The position numbers were made by a program, and so were the translations under genes. Below are positions 1-10,319 of a stretch of DNA of 64,000 nucleotides, in pieces. The number at the start of each line of letters is the position of its first letter. Position 1 is the stretch's first letter. The notes under the pieces are model-generated. The model worked only from the letters and a program-made list of their open reading frames with translations, searched no databases and was not told the DNA's origin. The DNA is from Eumeta japonica (lineage: Eukaryota > Arthropoda > Insecta > Lepidoptera > Psychidae), in assembly GCA_005406025.1 (NCBI GenBank), contig BGZK01000216.1, positions 62,001 through 126,000 of the forward strand, written 5' to 3'.

Positions 1-205
1 ATAAGTTAGTAAACTTTTGGAAAATAAATATATATCCCTTACTATATAAGAGTGTAGAATAAGAGTGTGTTTTAGTGTGTGTAGATTTTAAAATAAATAT
101 AGTAATACATAGATATGGTGGACTCAAGTATATCTTTATTATATCAGACTATTAAGTAAATGTATGTAATTTTAAATGTGTGGGTAATAAAAACAATTTT
201 GAATT
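1..205. other. Short AT-rich flank, no gene seen
   Basis: AT-rich sequence just 3' of the decayed transposase. It is probably part of that element's 3' non-coding end, but no terminal repeat is visible. Confidence 0.4.
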
Positions 206-2168
206 TTAGTTTTGTTTTATTAGAGAATCTTGCACATTAATTAATGTTATGATTAATATATCATCAAGAATTTTTACAAATTTAAAATTAGTACATGCAT
301 GTGGTTTAAGCATATAAAATTCACGTAGGCGGCGAATAACTCTTTCTACGTGAATTCTCAAGCTGGCTATCTGCTTGGTCTGTTTAGCTTCATTTTTGCT
401 CATTTTCACTCCTGTTTGAACACTTGGAGGCCTTACTAATTTAATATTTGATTTATTAAGATATTGCTCTACATGCTTGAATCCCTGTCTGCCATTACAA
501 CCATACCACTTTTAAAGTATTTACAAAGTCACATGATTCAACCACATATGTGTCAGTGGTTCTGCCTCCAAACCGAAGAAATGTAGTTAACCAATCCATT
601 TGGTGTACAGGATATTAAATATTTTATGGTGTTTGCTTTTTATATTCAGACCATGTCATGGCTTGATTAATTGCCTTAGATGGTTTTGCACTTCAATTTC
701 AAGGCAATCTATAATACAAGACACATTATATTTGTGTCTGAATGCCATTGGTAAGGTTCTCTTTATCATTTCCCAATATCTACAATGAAAGAACGCATGT
801 AGCTGGCTATTACCGGTATATTTTTAAAAATATCTTACATAGATATGATGGACTCAATCCATAATCATCTGCCAATTGATTAAATTTAATATCCAATCTT
901 ATCTTATGTAAACATAGTAATATATGATGTTTAGGAATATTCATTTCATCTTTTAGTAAGTCAATCAAATAGTAACAACTGCTCGGGACACCAATATACA
1001 AACGAGGCTTTTTCAATTTTTAATTGTGTTTAACTGCGCTCATTCACTTCTAGTTTTATATCTTCAGCAATTAATTCACTACAATCGGAAGACGATTTCA
1101 CTTGTAATGAATGCACTGATGATGAAAGCGACTACATGTGGCCACAGATGGTGTATACAAAGAAATATCACTGTCAGAATGCTCTTCTTCAATCAATATA
1201 TTTCTTGTAATTTTGATTAAGTTGGATATCGAAGGACTTGATTTTTTAATGGTCGTAGCTTTAAATGGGGATGTGGAACTAGATATTGTTGATGGTTTCA
1301 AGGGTGATAATGCCTGGTCTACTGTTTTTATTCTTGTCTGGACAGCTTTACTTCTGAAACTATGTGTCACAAATGCTTGAACCGCTTTATCTACTTTCTG
1401 CTTGAATATGATTTCTGGCTCATTTTGTCCAACTGTTTGAAAATCTGAAAAGTAAATGCAAGTGATTAGAATTATAGTTTATTAACTAGGTATTTCTTTG
1501 TTGTTTAAAATAGTGTGTTGGTTATTACTAGTGCATACCTGAACTTGTATGAGGAGTATCTTCAATAGATGAATTTTGTGCACAACTTTGTTCTGGTTCA
1601 TTCAGACATTCTGCTATTATCTCCATTCTTTGTTTTTAACTATGTATGGTCGCTCTGTGCTGCTGCATGCCCGTTGTCTATCTTCTTGACATCCAAATTT
1701 GCTTGGAGTACAACCTGGTCTCATGCGCACTTGCGATACTTTTCCCATAATATGATACTCTGTATAATTGAGCATATCGTTTGGCAACTAGAAAAATAAA
1801 ACATGTGTCTTTAGTCCAATGAATACAACTGACATATTCTAAATAAGACAATAAACACTTTGACTTTGACGATTATAAAATAGATAACCTTAAATAGTAT
1901 ATTATTGTTTTAATGTATATTTACATCACATTTACATTACCTACACTATGTTGAGCGGAATACTTACATCGAAATGATCTTCACAAAAGTACATTGTTGA
2001 ATTTGTTGAAAAACAATGACTATCATTCCTCCTTGCAAGTGTTAGCCACTTTTTCCGATTTGTTGATTTCTTGGAACATATATAAATAATTTTTAAGCGT
2101 TTTATGCTTGTACTTTCACACTGAGGCACTACACAGCACTTGTAATAGTTATACGACGGCAAATCCAT
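206..2168 (-). mobile_element. Decayed THAP-domain/DDE transposon gene (Harbinger-like, ISL2EU type)
   Basis: Read on the minus strand this is one transposase gene in pieces. The first exon (about 1970-2168) starts with ATG and encodes a THAP zinc finger, with CCVVPQC at the front and FCEDHFD at the back. It ends at a GTAAGT donor. The next acceptor is near 1797, and a second intron (about 1451-1538) also has good borders. A helix-turn-helix segment (LLCLHKIRLDIKFNQLADDY, 810-1016) precedes the DDE_Tnp_4 domain, in which FGGRTTDTYVVES, MVVMADR and finally IASLRIHVERVIRRLREF (206-409) can be read. This domain order is that of THAP-bearing Harbinger-related transposases. Frameshifts near 1600 and 510 and several stops make it non-functional. 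Terminal repeats were not found, so the true element ends are unknown. Family assignment is from recognised motifs, not a search. Confidence 0.8.
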
Positions 2169-2941
2169 TTTATTTTAAAACACTTCCAATCTTAGTAAAC
2201 AAACAGTTTTGTTTTATGAGCCGTGACGTCATTCAAGACGCCATGACAGTCTTAGGCGTTTTTGACGGAAAATTAAATTGATTTTTTTAAATGCAAAATA
2301 CTAATTGAAAATATTAGTTTTTCCTTAAAATATATTTTTTTTTGGATAAAATAAGTGTCTAGGTGTATAAATAACTAGTTTTTAAAATTTTGTCAACTAG
2401 CGGATTTTAACACAGAAAAAAATTCATACATAAACTATGAAATATTTGTTAGAAGTCACTGTAATTTGAACATACAAATGTGTACATAACACATTTTATA
2501 CAAATTTATTTGAAGAATAACATTCCTAGGCCATACACATAGTTTATTTAAATGATAGATCTCTATTGCTGTATATACTGTTATAATGATAATCTGTTAT
2601 TATAAAATAGTAATTCAATTAGGCCAATCACACTCTTCTAATATACATAGTAAGAACATGATTATGCATATTTTTTTCATAACTATTTTTCCAAATGGAA
2701 AATTTTCATAAAAGACGTTATTTTCAAAAATTCAAATATGATTTTTGTATGCGAAAGTGAGGGTGGATGTATTGAATATTTCTAATACAAGGCAATGTTT
2801 GGTCCTTTCTATTGGTGGGTTATTTGGTGGTCATGCTGCCTATTACATTATAATTTACGTTGCATTTGTGAATTTATGTTTAAACGTCCTGATATGCACT
2901 TAATAAAAATATTCAAATGAAATTGGAAACAAATCTCAAAA
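2169..2941. other. Intergenic: transposon 5' flank and downstream side of UPF0488 gene
   Basis: No coding sequence seen. A perfect CRE-type octamer TGACGTCA lies at 2224-2231, about 55 bp upstream of the transposase ATG on the minus strand, and could be part of the old element promoter. The rest is AT-rich and ends at the stop codon of the UPF0488-family gene. Confidence 0.4.
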
Positions 2942-3374
2942 TTAATAAAATAAATTACTAGTAGGCATTTTTTTTTCTTCGGCAGTCATTTTTGCTCTAT
3001 AATCTCCAAAATAAGTTCTCATTAGTTGCCGCTTTCTGATTATTGGTTGGTTGTTGTTTTTAAGCACTGTCAATACTTTCCACGCTTCTTGCACTGAAAA
3101 AAATAAATCCGTAGGTATTATGCTGCTGATCATCATTATAAAATAAAAGTTGAAACATCCAGACACATGAAGTTAAGCACTCACACTTTCTTTCATTTTC
3201 TTTCTTATCTGTAAGGAGTCTTTCTAATTGTTGTATGCACCAACATAACTCTAATTGATACTGTCTTGCATTATCTTCAGGGTCCGATGTACTAGGGATT
3301 TCTTTTGAAACTCCCATGGATTTCTGAATGGAAGAAGTTTTCCCTTTATTGTGAAGTTTGGTAGGTTTGGGCAT
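2942..3374 (-). CDS. UPF0488 family protein (C8orf33-like), two exons
   Basis: Exon 1 runs 3374 to 3185 and exon 2 runs 3093 to 2942. The 91-bp intron has a GTGAGT donor and a poly-pyrimidine TTTTTTTCAG acceptor. Joining them gives an unbroken 113-aa protein with the codon split in phase 1. Two segments match my memory of the UPF0488 family: [17 protein letters not shown] (about residues 38-54) and [17 protein letters not shown] (about 83-99). The rest of the N-terminus is polar and low-complexity. The family function is not known to me. An unspliced reading gives a shorter, less family-like tail, so the spliced form is preferred. The start is the first ATG at 3374. A further 5' exon cannot be excluded, because family members elsewhere are often longer. 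Confidence 0.8.
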
Positions 3375-4797
3375 CTTCAATAAAATTAAACAATAGGTAC
3401 ATGAAGCTTAATTTTATTCACTTTACAAACTTTTTCTTTTGTACTTCACAGACTCTCACACTCTTTTCCTCTTTAGATATTTTTGTTGAAATAACATTTC
3501 AGGTACAATTAAAAATGCTAAATATGATAATTTATCCTGTATTTTAAGAACAGATCTAAAATCAGAATAATTTTAATGATTTTTTGCGCTTGACAACAGA
3601 TTCAACAGAATTACTTAAGTGTTACTAGAGTATAAAGAAAATTTCCCTTAAAAATCAATGACTGTCGGAGGAAAAAAAATTTTGAATTAAAAACAATATT
3701 TGTTCCTTCACTTATAAAATCTTATAAAGTAAGTACAATTCATGTTATGAATTTCATTGGACAATTTTTTTAATAACATTTTTAATTTAACAATCTTTAT
3801 TGTATTCATTTTTATATTATTTTTATTTCTAGCGTATTTTAAATTTCATTCTTCAAACGAATTACAAAATTTCTATTTAATATAATTCCTTTCTTAATAA
3901 TATAGTTATTTTCAGTTTCAGTATTGTTTTCAAAGTTATACATTTGATATCAAATACTTTTAGCGTCCTAATAGGATGCGTGAACCTGTTTTACCATCAT
4001 CAATCACTGCAGCAATTTCGGTAACTTCGGTATTTGGATTCGGTAATTTCGGTATTTGGATGCTTTTTTAACGTCATAGTAGTTGACATGAGTAAATTTA
4101 AACATAATACCTCAAACAAAAATGCTTCAAGCAAACAAATGAAGATTTAGCGAGAGTGGGTGATGATTTTAAAGATTGTGTAGTTGAAACTGGAATACCA
4201 GCAAAGAATTTTTAAAAGAAAAAGCTATTAAAGTGAAACTTTTATTACATCGTCTCAAACTTTTTCGTCTGCGTTTGCATGTCGCATTACAGTCGGCCGC
4301 AGAGTAGGGGGGTAAAGTGAAAGGCACTCCCTTCAACTGCTCGTCAGAGCAGTCAAGGCCAATATGGCGGCGCCTATAGTTCGTATCAGCTGACCGTGTA
4401 GTGTATAGACTATAGAGTATTCAATAGGGATGGGCGGAGTTATGTGGACGGGCGAAGTTACCTATACTACTTTGAAAATAAGCGAGTATTGTGTTCAGTA
4501 CGTACAGTGTAACAGTACCAATATGTATAGTACCAATACTCCCTTTAGGTGGCGCTGTCAGCATTCATATACACACTATACATCTTTAATGCTATAGTAT
4601 TAGTAATTTTGCGCTCACAGCGAATACACTCCATAGTACAGATTATTACTCATTTGCGCTAGTGCTCCAAGTTATTTTGTTTGGTGTTATTAGTGTTTAA
4701 TGTGAATAGTGTTATTTATTTGCTTTTGGTGAGCAACGATACATCTGATGAGTTCGAAAAACTGATCATCGAGGAATAAGTGAAGAATAATGCAAAA
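3375..4797. other. Intergenic with a CpG-richer 4.3-4.6 kb block
   Basis: 3375-4000 is AT-rich with nothing recognised. A 22-bp unit is repeated at 4019-4062. From about 4280 to 4480 composition shifts to GC-richer sequence, including a YY1-like AATATGGCGGC near 4362. This may be the promoter of the short ORF at 4798 or part of a repeat. Confidence 0.35.
4019..4062. repeat. 22-bp tandem repeat, two copies
   Basis: Two head-to-tail copies (4019-4040 and 4041-4062) of a 22-bp unit built on CGGTAAYTTCGGTATTTGGA. They differ at two positions. The unit itself contains an internal half repeat (TTCGGTA). Confidence 0.8.
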
Positions 4798-5016
4798 ATG
4801 AATGACGATGAATTAATTTCACGCCGTAAAAAACAGAGCGCTGACAGAATACGTGCTTATAGAAAAAGGAAAAAAGATCTTAGTGCCATGCCGAGTACTA
4901 GCACCGTCCAAAGTGGTGAGCCTGTATCTGAAAATGTGGTTACAGAAAAACTTTTACATCAATAGCAATTAAACGCGGAACGATGCCGTAGATATCGTCA
5001 AAAATGCAAGCGTTAA
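4798..5016 (+). pseudogene. Short basic ORF broken by one in-frame stop
   Basis: From ATG 4798 the frame is open for 55 codons, hits TAG at 4963-4965, and then stays open to TAA at 5014-5016. The two halves contain related basic motifs, SADRIRAYRKRKK and NAERCRRYRQKCKR, which suggests one reading frame broken by a CAG-to-TAG change. Ser/Thr-rich sequence lies between them. An AATAAA follows near 5085. Short proteins with repeated 'xxRxRxYRxRKK' motifs occur in insect genomes, often linked to mobile elements. I cannot name the family. It could also be the first exon of a longer degraded gene. Confidence 0.4.
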
Positions 5017-5782
5017 TGTTTGTATAGCACCTAAATAATTGTTAAGAATTATGTAAAAGTATCCTAAAATACAGAGTTGAATAAAAATATTACTTGGAAA
5101 ACTAATCTACTTTTATCATTTCCCATTATCATTCCAATTTTCCAAAAATAAAATTAAAATTGATGATGCGATTTCAATACCCTTAATGAAATATTATTCC
5201 AAAAATTATTAGTTTAATGTCTACGATATGAAAATAAGTTTCACTTTCACCGTGGTTTCATAAAACCGCACATAGTTTTTTTTCTATGTTTTTATTTAAA
5301 GTTCTATCATCAATTTTTAATTGAAATTCTATATGACGGTATGTAGATTTTCCAGTTTAATTATTGATCATATCAATAGTTTATCGGTAGTTTTTATCGC
5401 ATCTACACTCTTCTTTTATTTTATTACTGACAAATATTGATTTTGCGGCTGCACTTACACACTTAAATACCTTGGAATCATTTCTTACAAAATTGACAAA
5501 AATTACCAAATCGTATGTGCCTTTTCCTCATAAAATGCATATAATCTACACCTGAGTATGAATGGCCATTCTCGCCCAATAACTAAATGATAATGTATTA
5601 TTGATATTAATATTTTTTGATCTAAAGACAATTTGGTTATGGTAAGCAGTGAACCATACAATTTAATAGGATCCTTACAGTATAACGAATTAGACAATTT
5701 TTAGTACGTTATTTCTAAACTATTCAAAACATCTAGTGTTCATAGCCACAATTTTGATTTTACGTTTTACATATATTTTTTT
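5017..5782. other. AT-rich stretch, no supported gene
   Basis: Contains a 64-codon minus-strand frame (5503-5697) without recognised motifs or splice partners. I see nothing I can support as a gene. Confidence 0.3.
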
Positions 5783-5990
5783 TAGCATTGCAGTTTGGCC
5801 ATTGAGAATGTTCAGATAATAATTTATTTACAGCTGACTTAAATTCTAATTCAATATGTGCAAATGTATTATCGAGGTTGATGAAATAGCATTGCAGTTT
5901 GGCAATTGAGAATATTCAGATAATAATTTATTTATAACCGACTTGAATTCTGATTTAATATTCAGGAATACGTTATCAAGGATGATGAAA
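5783..5990. repeat. 104-bp tandem duplication, two copies
   Basis: Copy A is 5783-5886 and copy B is 5887-5990, both exactly 104 bp and about 83% identical by eye. The first 17 bases and the last 8 bases are the same in both. On the minus strand each copy reads as a similar peptide (...FKS..NKLLSE.SQ.PNCNA). The unit length is not a multiple of three, so the second copy is out of frame with the first. A 120-codon minus-strand frame (5846-6208) crosses copy B and has no family I recognise. Confidence 0.9.
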
Positions 5991-8344
5991 TAGCTGTGAA
6001 CCTGGTCAGTTCCAAATATAAATTCTCTAAATAATAACATTTGAATGTATTTTCTAATGCTATTATATTTTTTCTCAAACTCAAAAATTGTGTTGTTGTT
6101 ATTGGCTGATACTGTTGTTTCGAGCGCATCGGACAAACTAAAAATTAGTGGCCTTAAAAATTTAAAAACAAAAATTGTAAATGACTTAATACAAATTTTT
6201 GGTAGCAATAACAGAAGGGGTTAAAAACTTAAGTGGCAGTGTGAACTTTTATCCATCGACTAAAATACTTTTAATAAAATTACGGAAAAACTTTCCGATA
6301 TGAAGGACGAAAAATTATCTTTATTTAAATGGTTGAAAACTTATTTCATATCTTACAATAATTTTCGGGGGAAATTGTGGGGAATCATCAAATTTTTTCA
6401 CCTAATTGGAGAATTGGAATTATATTATTGGGATTTCCATAATTCGGTAATGGCCATGCAAATGATAATTGACTTCGTAGAGTTAAGTTGTTCCTCTTAT
6501 TTACATTATCTATGGTAAAGAACATAACCTTAGAACAAATGGCTAGGAGAGGTTATAAGAACTTAGTAACTGAGCTTGAGAAGTAGTATGCCGCTGGGGA
6601 ATTTAGGAAAAATAACAATTTCATGGTAATTTCCTCATTATAACTTTTTGATGTTAAGACTTTATTTTGAGCGGTTGCTATAGTAGTTCCAAGTAATTCT
6701 GTTTTTAGTTATCTGTAATTGTTTTATAATTATTGTGTAATATTAAACCTCTATTCTAGAGTGAAATTAACATGATGCCCTAATAGTGTTGCATTAATAT
6801 GTCGATATGTATATTATCTGCAAATAGTGCATGCTCTGGGAGCCGGCCAGTATTACAATTATCTTAGAGCGATCTCTGTACCACACTTTCCATTAAATAA
6901 GATAGGTAATAAAAATAGTAACTTAATTTTTGTTTCCTATCGACAATTACATTTTGACTTAATCATTTTTGTTGGGTATGAATATTAAATCGTAGTCAAA
7001 TCACAGTTTGTTAGTTATGTCTATAAGTAATTGTATAAATATTCAGGTTTCAATAAAATTTTGTTGATAGTTGTCATAGCATAATATACCTAAATTGATA
7101 GTATAGTTGTGCGCTTTATAGTGTACTTATTAATCATATACTTACCACAGCTAATATGTATAAATAAATAAGATTAGAACAGTTGCTCTACATGATGTTC
7201 TAACAAACGAAATATCTTTTTTTATGAGTCCTGACATCCTATCAGTTAATAAAGTAGGTACTCAAAAGATTGTACCACTTTTACCATGTTTTTCTATTAT
7301 TTTAAATATCCAAGGGACCATGGAATGTTATGTAAGCAAAATTGCAATTTTTTTACATTTCCAATTCCTGTAAGAAAATAATAACTTCAAATGATTAGAT
7401 AAGAATTTTAAAATTCAATCATTTCCACAAATGTGACTTAATAATTCACCTTGTGATGTCACTTTAACTTTTGTTGATGCTACAGGTAAATAATTTTATT
7501 AAATTTCAGGTCAATAGTTCTTAACAATTTGTTTCGCTCCTTTTTTTTATTTTCTATTGTCGAAGTTTTTACAAATTAAGGACCATTATTTTTCTGTAAT
7601 TTCTCTATGATACAATTCATAAAACGATTTCAATTTCTGTACGCTTAGGCTTGACAATGTATGGAAGCTTGTCAACATCCTTTGCCATGTGAATGATTGT
7701 TAAAATTTTCCATGAAATATGGCTATATTTTGAACATATTGCAAATTCATATGCCAATTATGTTTTAATTTTAACTGGAATATGTTATAGGTTTTTTGCA
7801 ACTTGTAACATATTATTGTATACATTAAAATTGTTCATATATTTTTTTTTCAATGTTGTACATGTGCAATTTTTATGTCATTAGATGTTTATTTTAATTT
7901 ACTCAAATCAACTCTCCATACATTTTCGCATTTTGTACACATACACTTTAAAAATGCATCATTCTCATCTACTTGCTGAACTACTATATGCCATAGACAC
8001 AACTCATTTTTTTTATTTTAATTTTCATTTGTTGTAGTAGAATACATTTAAAATTTATATAGATATTCTTTTTCATGAAAATCAAAAATTAAGTTTCTTT
8101 ATTTTTTTTCTCTATTTTTAAGATATTATTACATTTTAGAATATCTATAACATTCATTAAATCTACATATGTTTGGAATATTTTTTTTTTTATTAAATTG
8201 ACTGCTAATATATTGCATGAATGTTAAAGATATTTTGTGAGTAAAAGCAAAGGACTTGCATTGCTCTATTTTTATGTTTAATGGTTTTTGCTACTAATGT
8301 GTATAAAGTAATATTAATTGCTTTTGTATTCAATCAGTTTTGCA
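5991..8344. other. AT-rich intergenic region
   Basis: No supported gene. A 72-codon plus frame (6300-6518) has no recognisable motif. Just upstream of the small ORF at 8345 a pyrimidine-rich stretch ends in CAATCAG (AG at 8336-8337). This could be a splice acceptor, so a 5' untranslated exon may lie in this region, but I cannot place its donor. Confidence 0.35.
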
Positions 8345-8527
8345 ATGATTTATAATCGTGTAATCTACAGGGTAGCTGCTACAGTTACTAGCTTATCCCT
8401 ATTTGTTGTATCAAGAAATTACATTAATGGCAAGCGTCTTGAGAATATGAAAGCACGTGAACGTATGCGGCGGTCTAACGAAGGAGGATACTCACCAGAT
8501 TTATATAGAACTGCAGCAAAAAATTAG
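8345..8527 (+). CDS. Small single-pass membrane peptide, first cistron ahead of TIMM10
   Basis: A 60-codon ORF from ATG 8345. A hydrophobic N-terminal segment (about residues 8-23, VYR..TVTSLSLFVVS region) is followed by a basic, polar tail with KRLENMKARERMRR and ending SPDLYRTAAKN. This layout fits a small mitochondrial inner-membrane or tail-exposed peptide. It resembles the DUF4748-type small proteins from memory, and that assignment is weak. Five bases after the stop is a strong GTAAGT donor (8533). The next acceptor (10277) leads to the exon that starts TIMM10, so this ORF probably forms the upstream cistron of a shared mRNA. I recall, without being able to check, that Drosophila Tim10 is annotated as dicistronic with a small ORF. 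Confidence 0.7.
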   Translation: MIYNRVIYRVAATVTSLSLFVVSRNYINGKRLENMKARERMRRSNEGGYSPDLYRTAAKN

Positions 8528-8673
8528 TGGTAGTAAGTTTTATTTTAATATTCCCCTCAGAGATGAGTTTGTATTATAACAACATTGAGATCTCAACATT
8601 ATGAACTTATGAAAATGTCTAAACATTATATCTGGAAATAGTATTTATTTTGCATGTGACTTCATCTCACTAG

Positions 8674-8741
8674 AATAGGTGTATTCGAGTGCATGCAAAT
8701 ACACCTATTTATTTTAGGCACATAAAATGCAATGTGCCTAA
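8674..8741. repeat. Two adjacent perfect hairpins
   Basis: First hairpin: AATAGGTGTATT (8674-8685) with its exact complement at 8698-8709, 12-nt loop. Second hairpin: TTAGGCACAT (8714-8723) with its exact complement at 8732-8741, 8-nt loop. They lie about 140 bp inside the intron between the small ORF and TIMM10. Confidence 0.85.
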
Positions 8742-9179
8742 GAGTTTTAATGCCATGTTAATGTGAGAGCTACAGCAATGTAGAAAAGTAATTACACAAA
8801 AATTCTATTTTGAGTTTTCATGAAAAATTTACAGCACAGGCCTAAACACATCTACATCAACTCGTGTTTCTAGACTGCATCCAATGTTGAATGTATTGAA
8901 TTGCCAGTATAATATTTGGCCAGCTCAGCCAGCAAAGAGATATAACATCTCTATGCATGCTTTATCGCATATACTAGGGAGTGCTTTGGAGTGTATTCAA
9001 TATTATTCCTGTCCCCTTCGTCACCATTCCACTCAGAAATAACACCACCACTCTCTTGATGGTTGGTGCTCTACAACCACAAACTTCATGTGCAATTTAT
9101 GCCACATATGCCAAAACTTTAAAATACTTACCATAAGCAACCTTATGTTCCTCGTCAACTTCAATAATGTATTCTTTTC

Positions 9180-9815
9180 TAAAAAACCATTAATGCGCTA
9201 GTAGAATAGAGGCCCATGGTAATGAAAACTGCCCTGTGAGGTGACCCACTGCGAATTACATTTAGAAGGCTACTACAATATCAGAAAATAACTCTCAACC
9301 CTATGTCGTCGCTATTGAGTGGTACAGGGTAGTACATGGAAAATTCAATTTTAAAATGTTGTCTATTCGTAAACTACTTTCAAGTACATTAAATTTTACA
9401 TTGTTTCAAATTGTCATTTTCTATACTAGTTTGAGATATGATTACGATATGACTTTAATAGGTAATGATAAGCATAGAAAAGCAATCACACAAATGCCGT
9501 ACAATAGTAAGTTATCTACATTGCTTCTATAACTATCGGCGAATTAAAAATTTGTATTGTCTTCCAGTACTACTACTTTTGTACGGTAATAGGTTTTTCA
9601 TTACTTTTTTTTATTGATCTATCAACTAGAAGAAAGCTGTACAAACGTATTTAGTTATAATATCTCATTTGCACCTTGAAGATTTAATTTCCCCATTTTG
9701 CTCATCTGTACCGCTTCAAAGTGACAGCATGGGGCTGAGAGGTTATTTTCTGACCTAGCAACATTTTTAATGTGATTTACAGTGGCTCATTCCCCAGGAG
9801 AATTTTTGCCGTGCA
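9180..9815. repeat. Diverged inverted repeat pair, old transposon copies
   Basis: The segment 9180-9320 is related to the reverse complement of 9690-9815. A shared core, GAGAG(G)TTATTTTCTG, is followed by AATGT.ATT..CAGTGG.TCA. Identity is about 65-70% by eye. The two arms flank about 370 bp of unique sequence inside the small ORF/TIMM10 intron. They are probably two old copies of one interspersed repeat in opposite orientation. Confidence 0.55.
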
Positions 9816-10319
9816 CCTGTGATCTATAGTGACTACTTTGGGGTTGCGTGTGTATAGGTGACAGTGTTCATATATTGTCTGGTGGCTCATATTTTTTTGC
9901 CCCTTTAAAAAGTTATTATTTTAATAAATTGACATTAATGCAATCAATGATCAACAATACTATTCAACTCATGGAGCCATAGACCGGAAAATAAGCAAAT
10001 TTAATTTAATAGGCCACTAAATTATCCTCTATTTCCACATTCATAAAATAATTTGTGTTTATGGAAATTACCTTAATGAGGATTGAAATTTTTAAAAATA
10101 CATGAGTTAGAATTCCAATGATCACTTCTGAATAATATAAAAATATATATTACCACCTGCTGTCAATATTTTAACATACAATGTACAAAAGAAATATTAT
10201 CATAAAACAATGACTTAATTTTATCTAGGATATACAATTCTCATTTGAATATTTATTCTGATACTTTTTAATTTTAGGCCGTTAGAGACAGCCCTGTGAA
10301 AAATTAAAAAAGACTGAAA

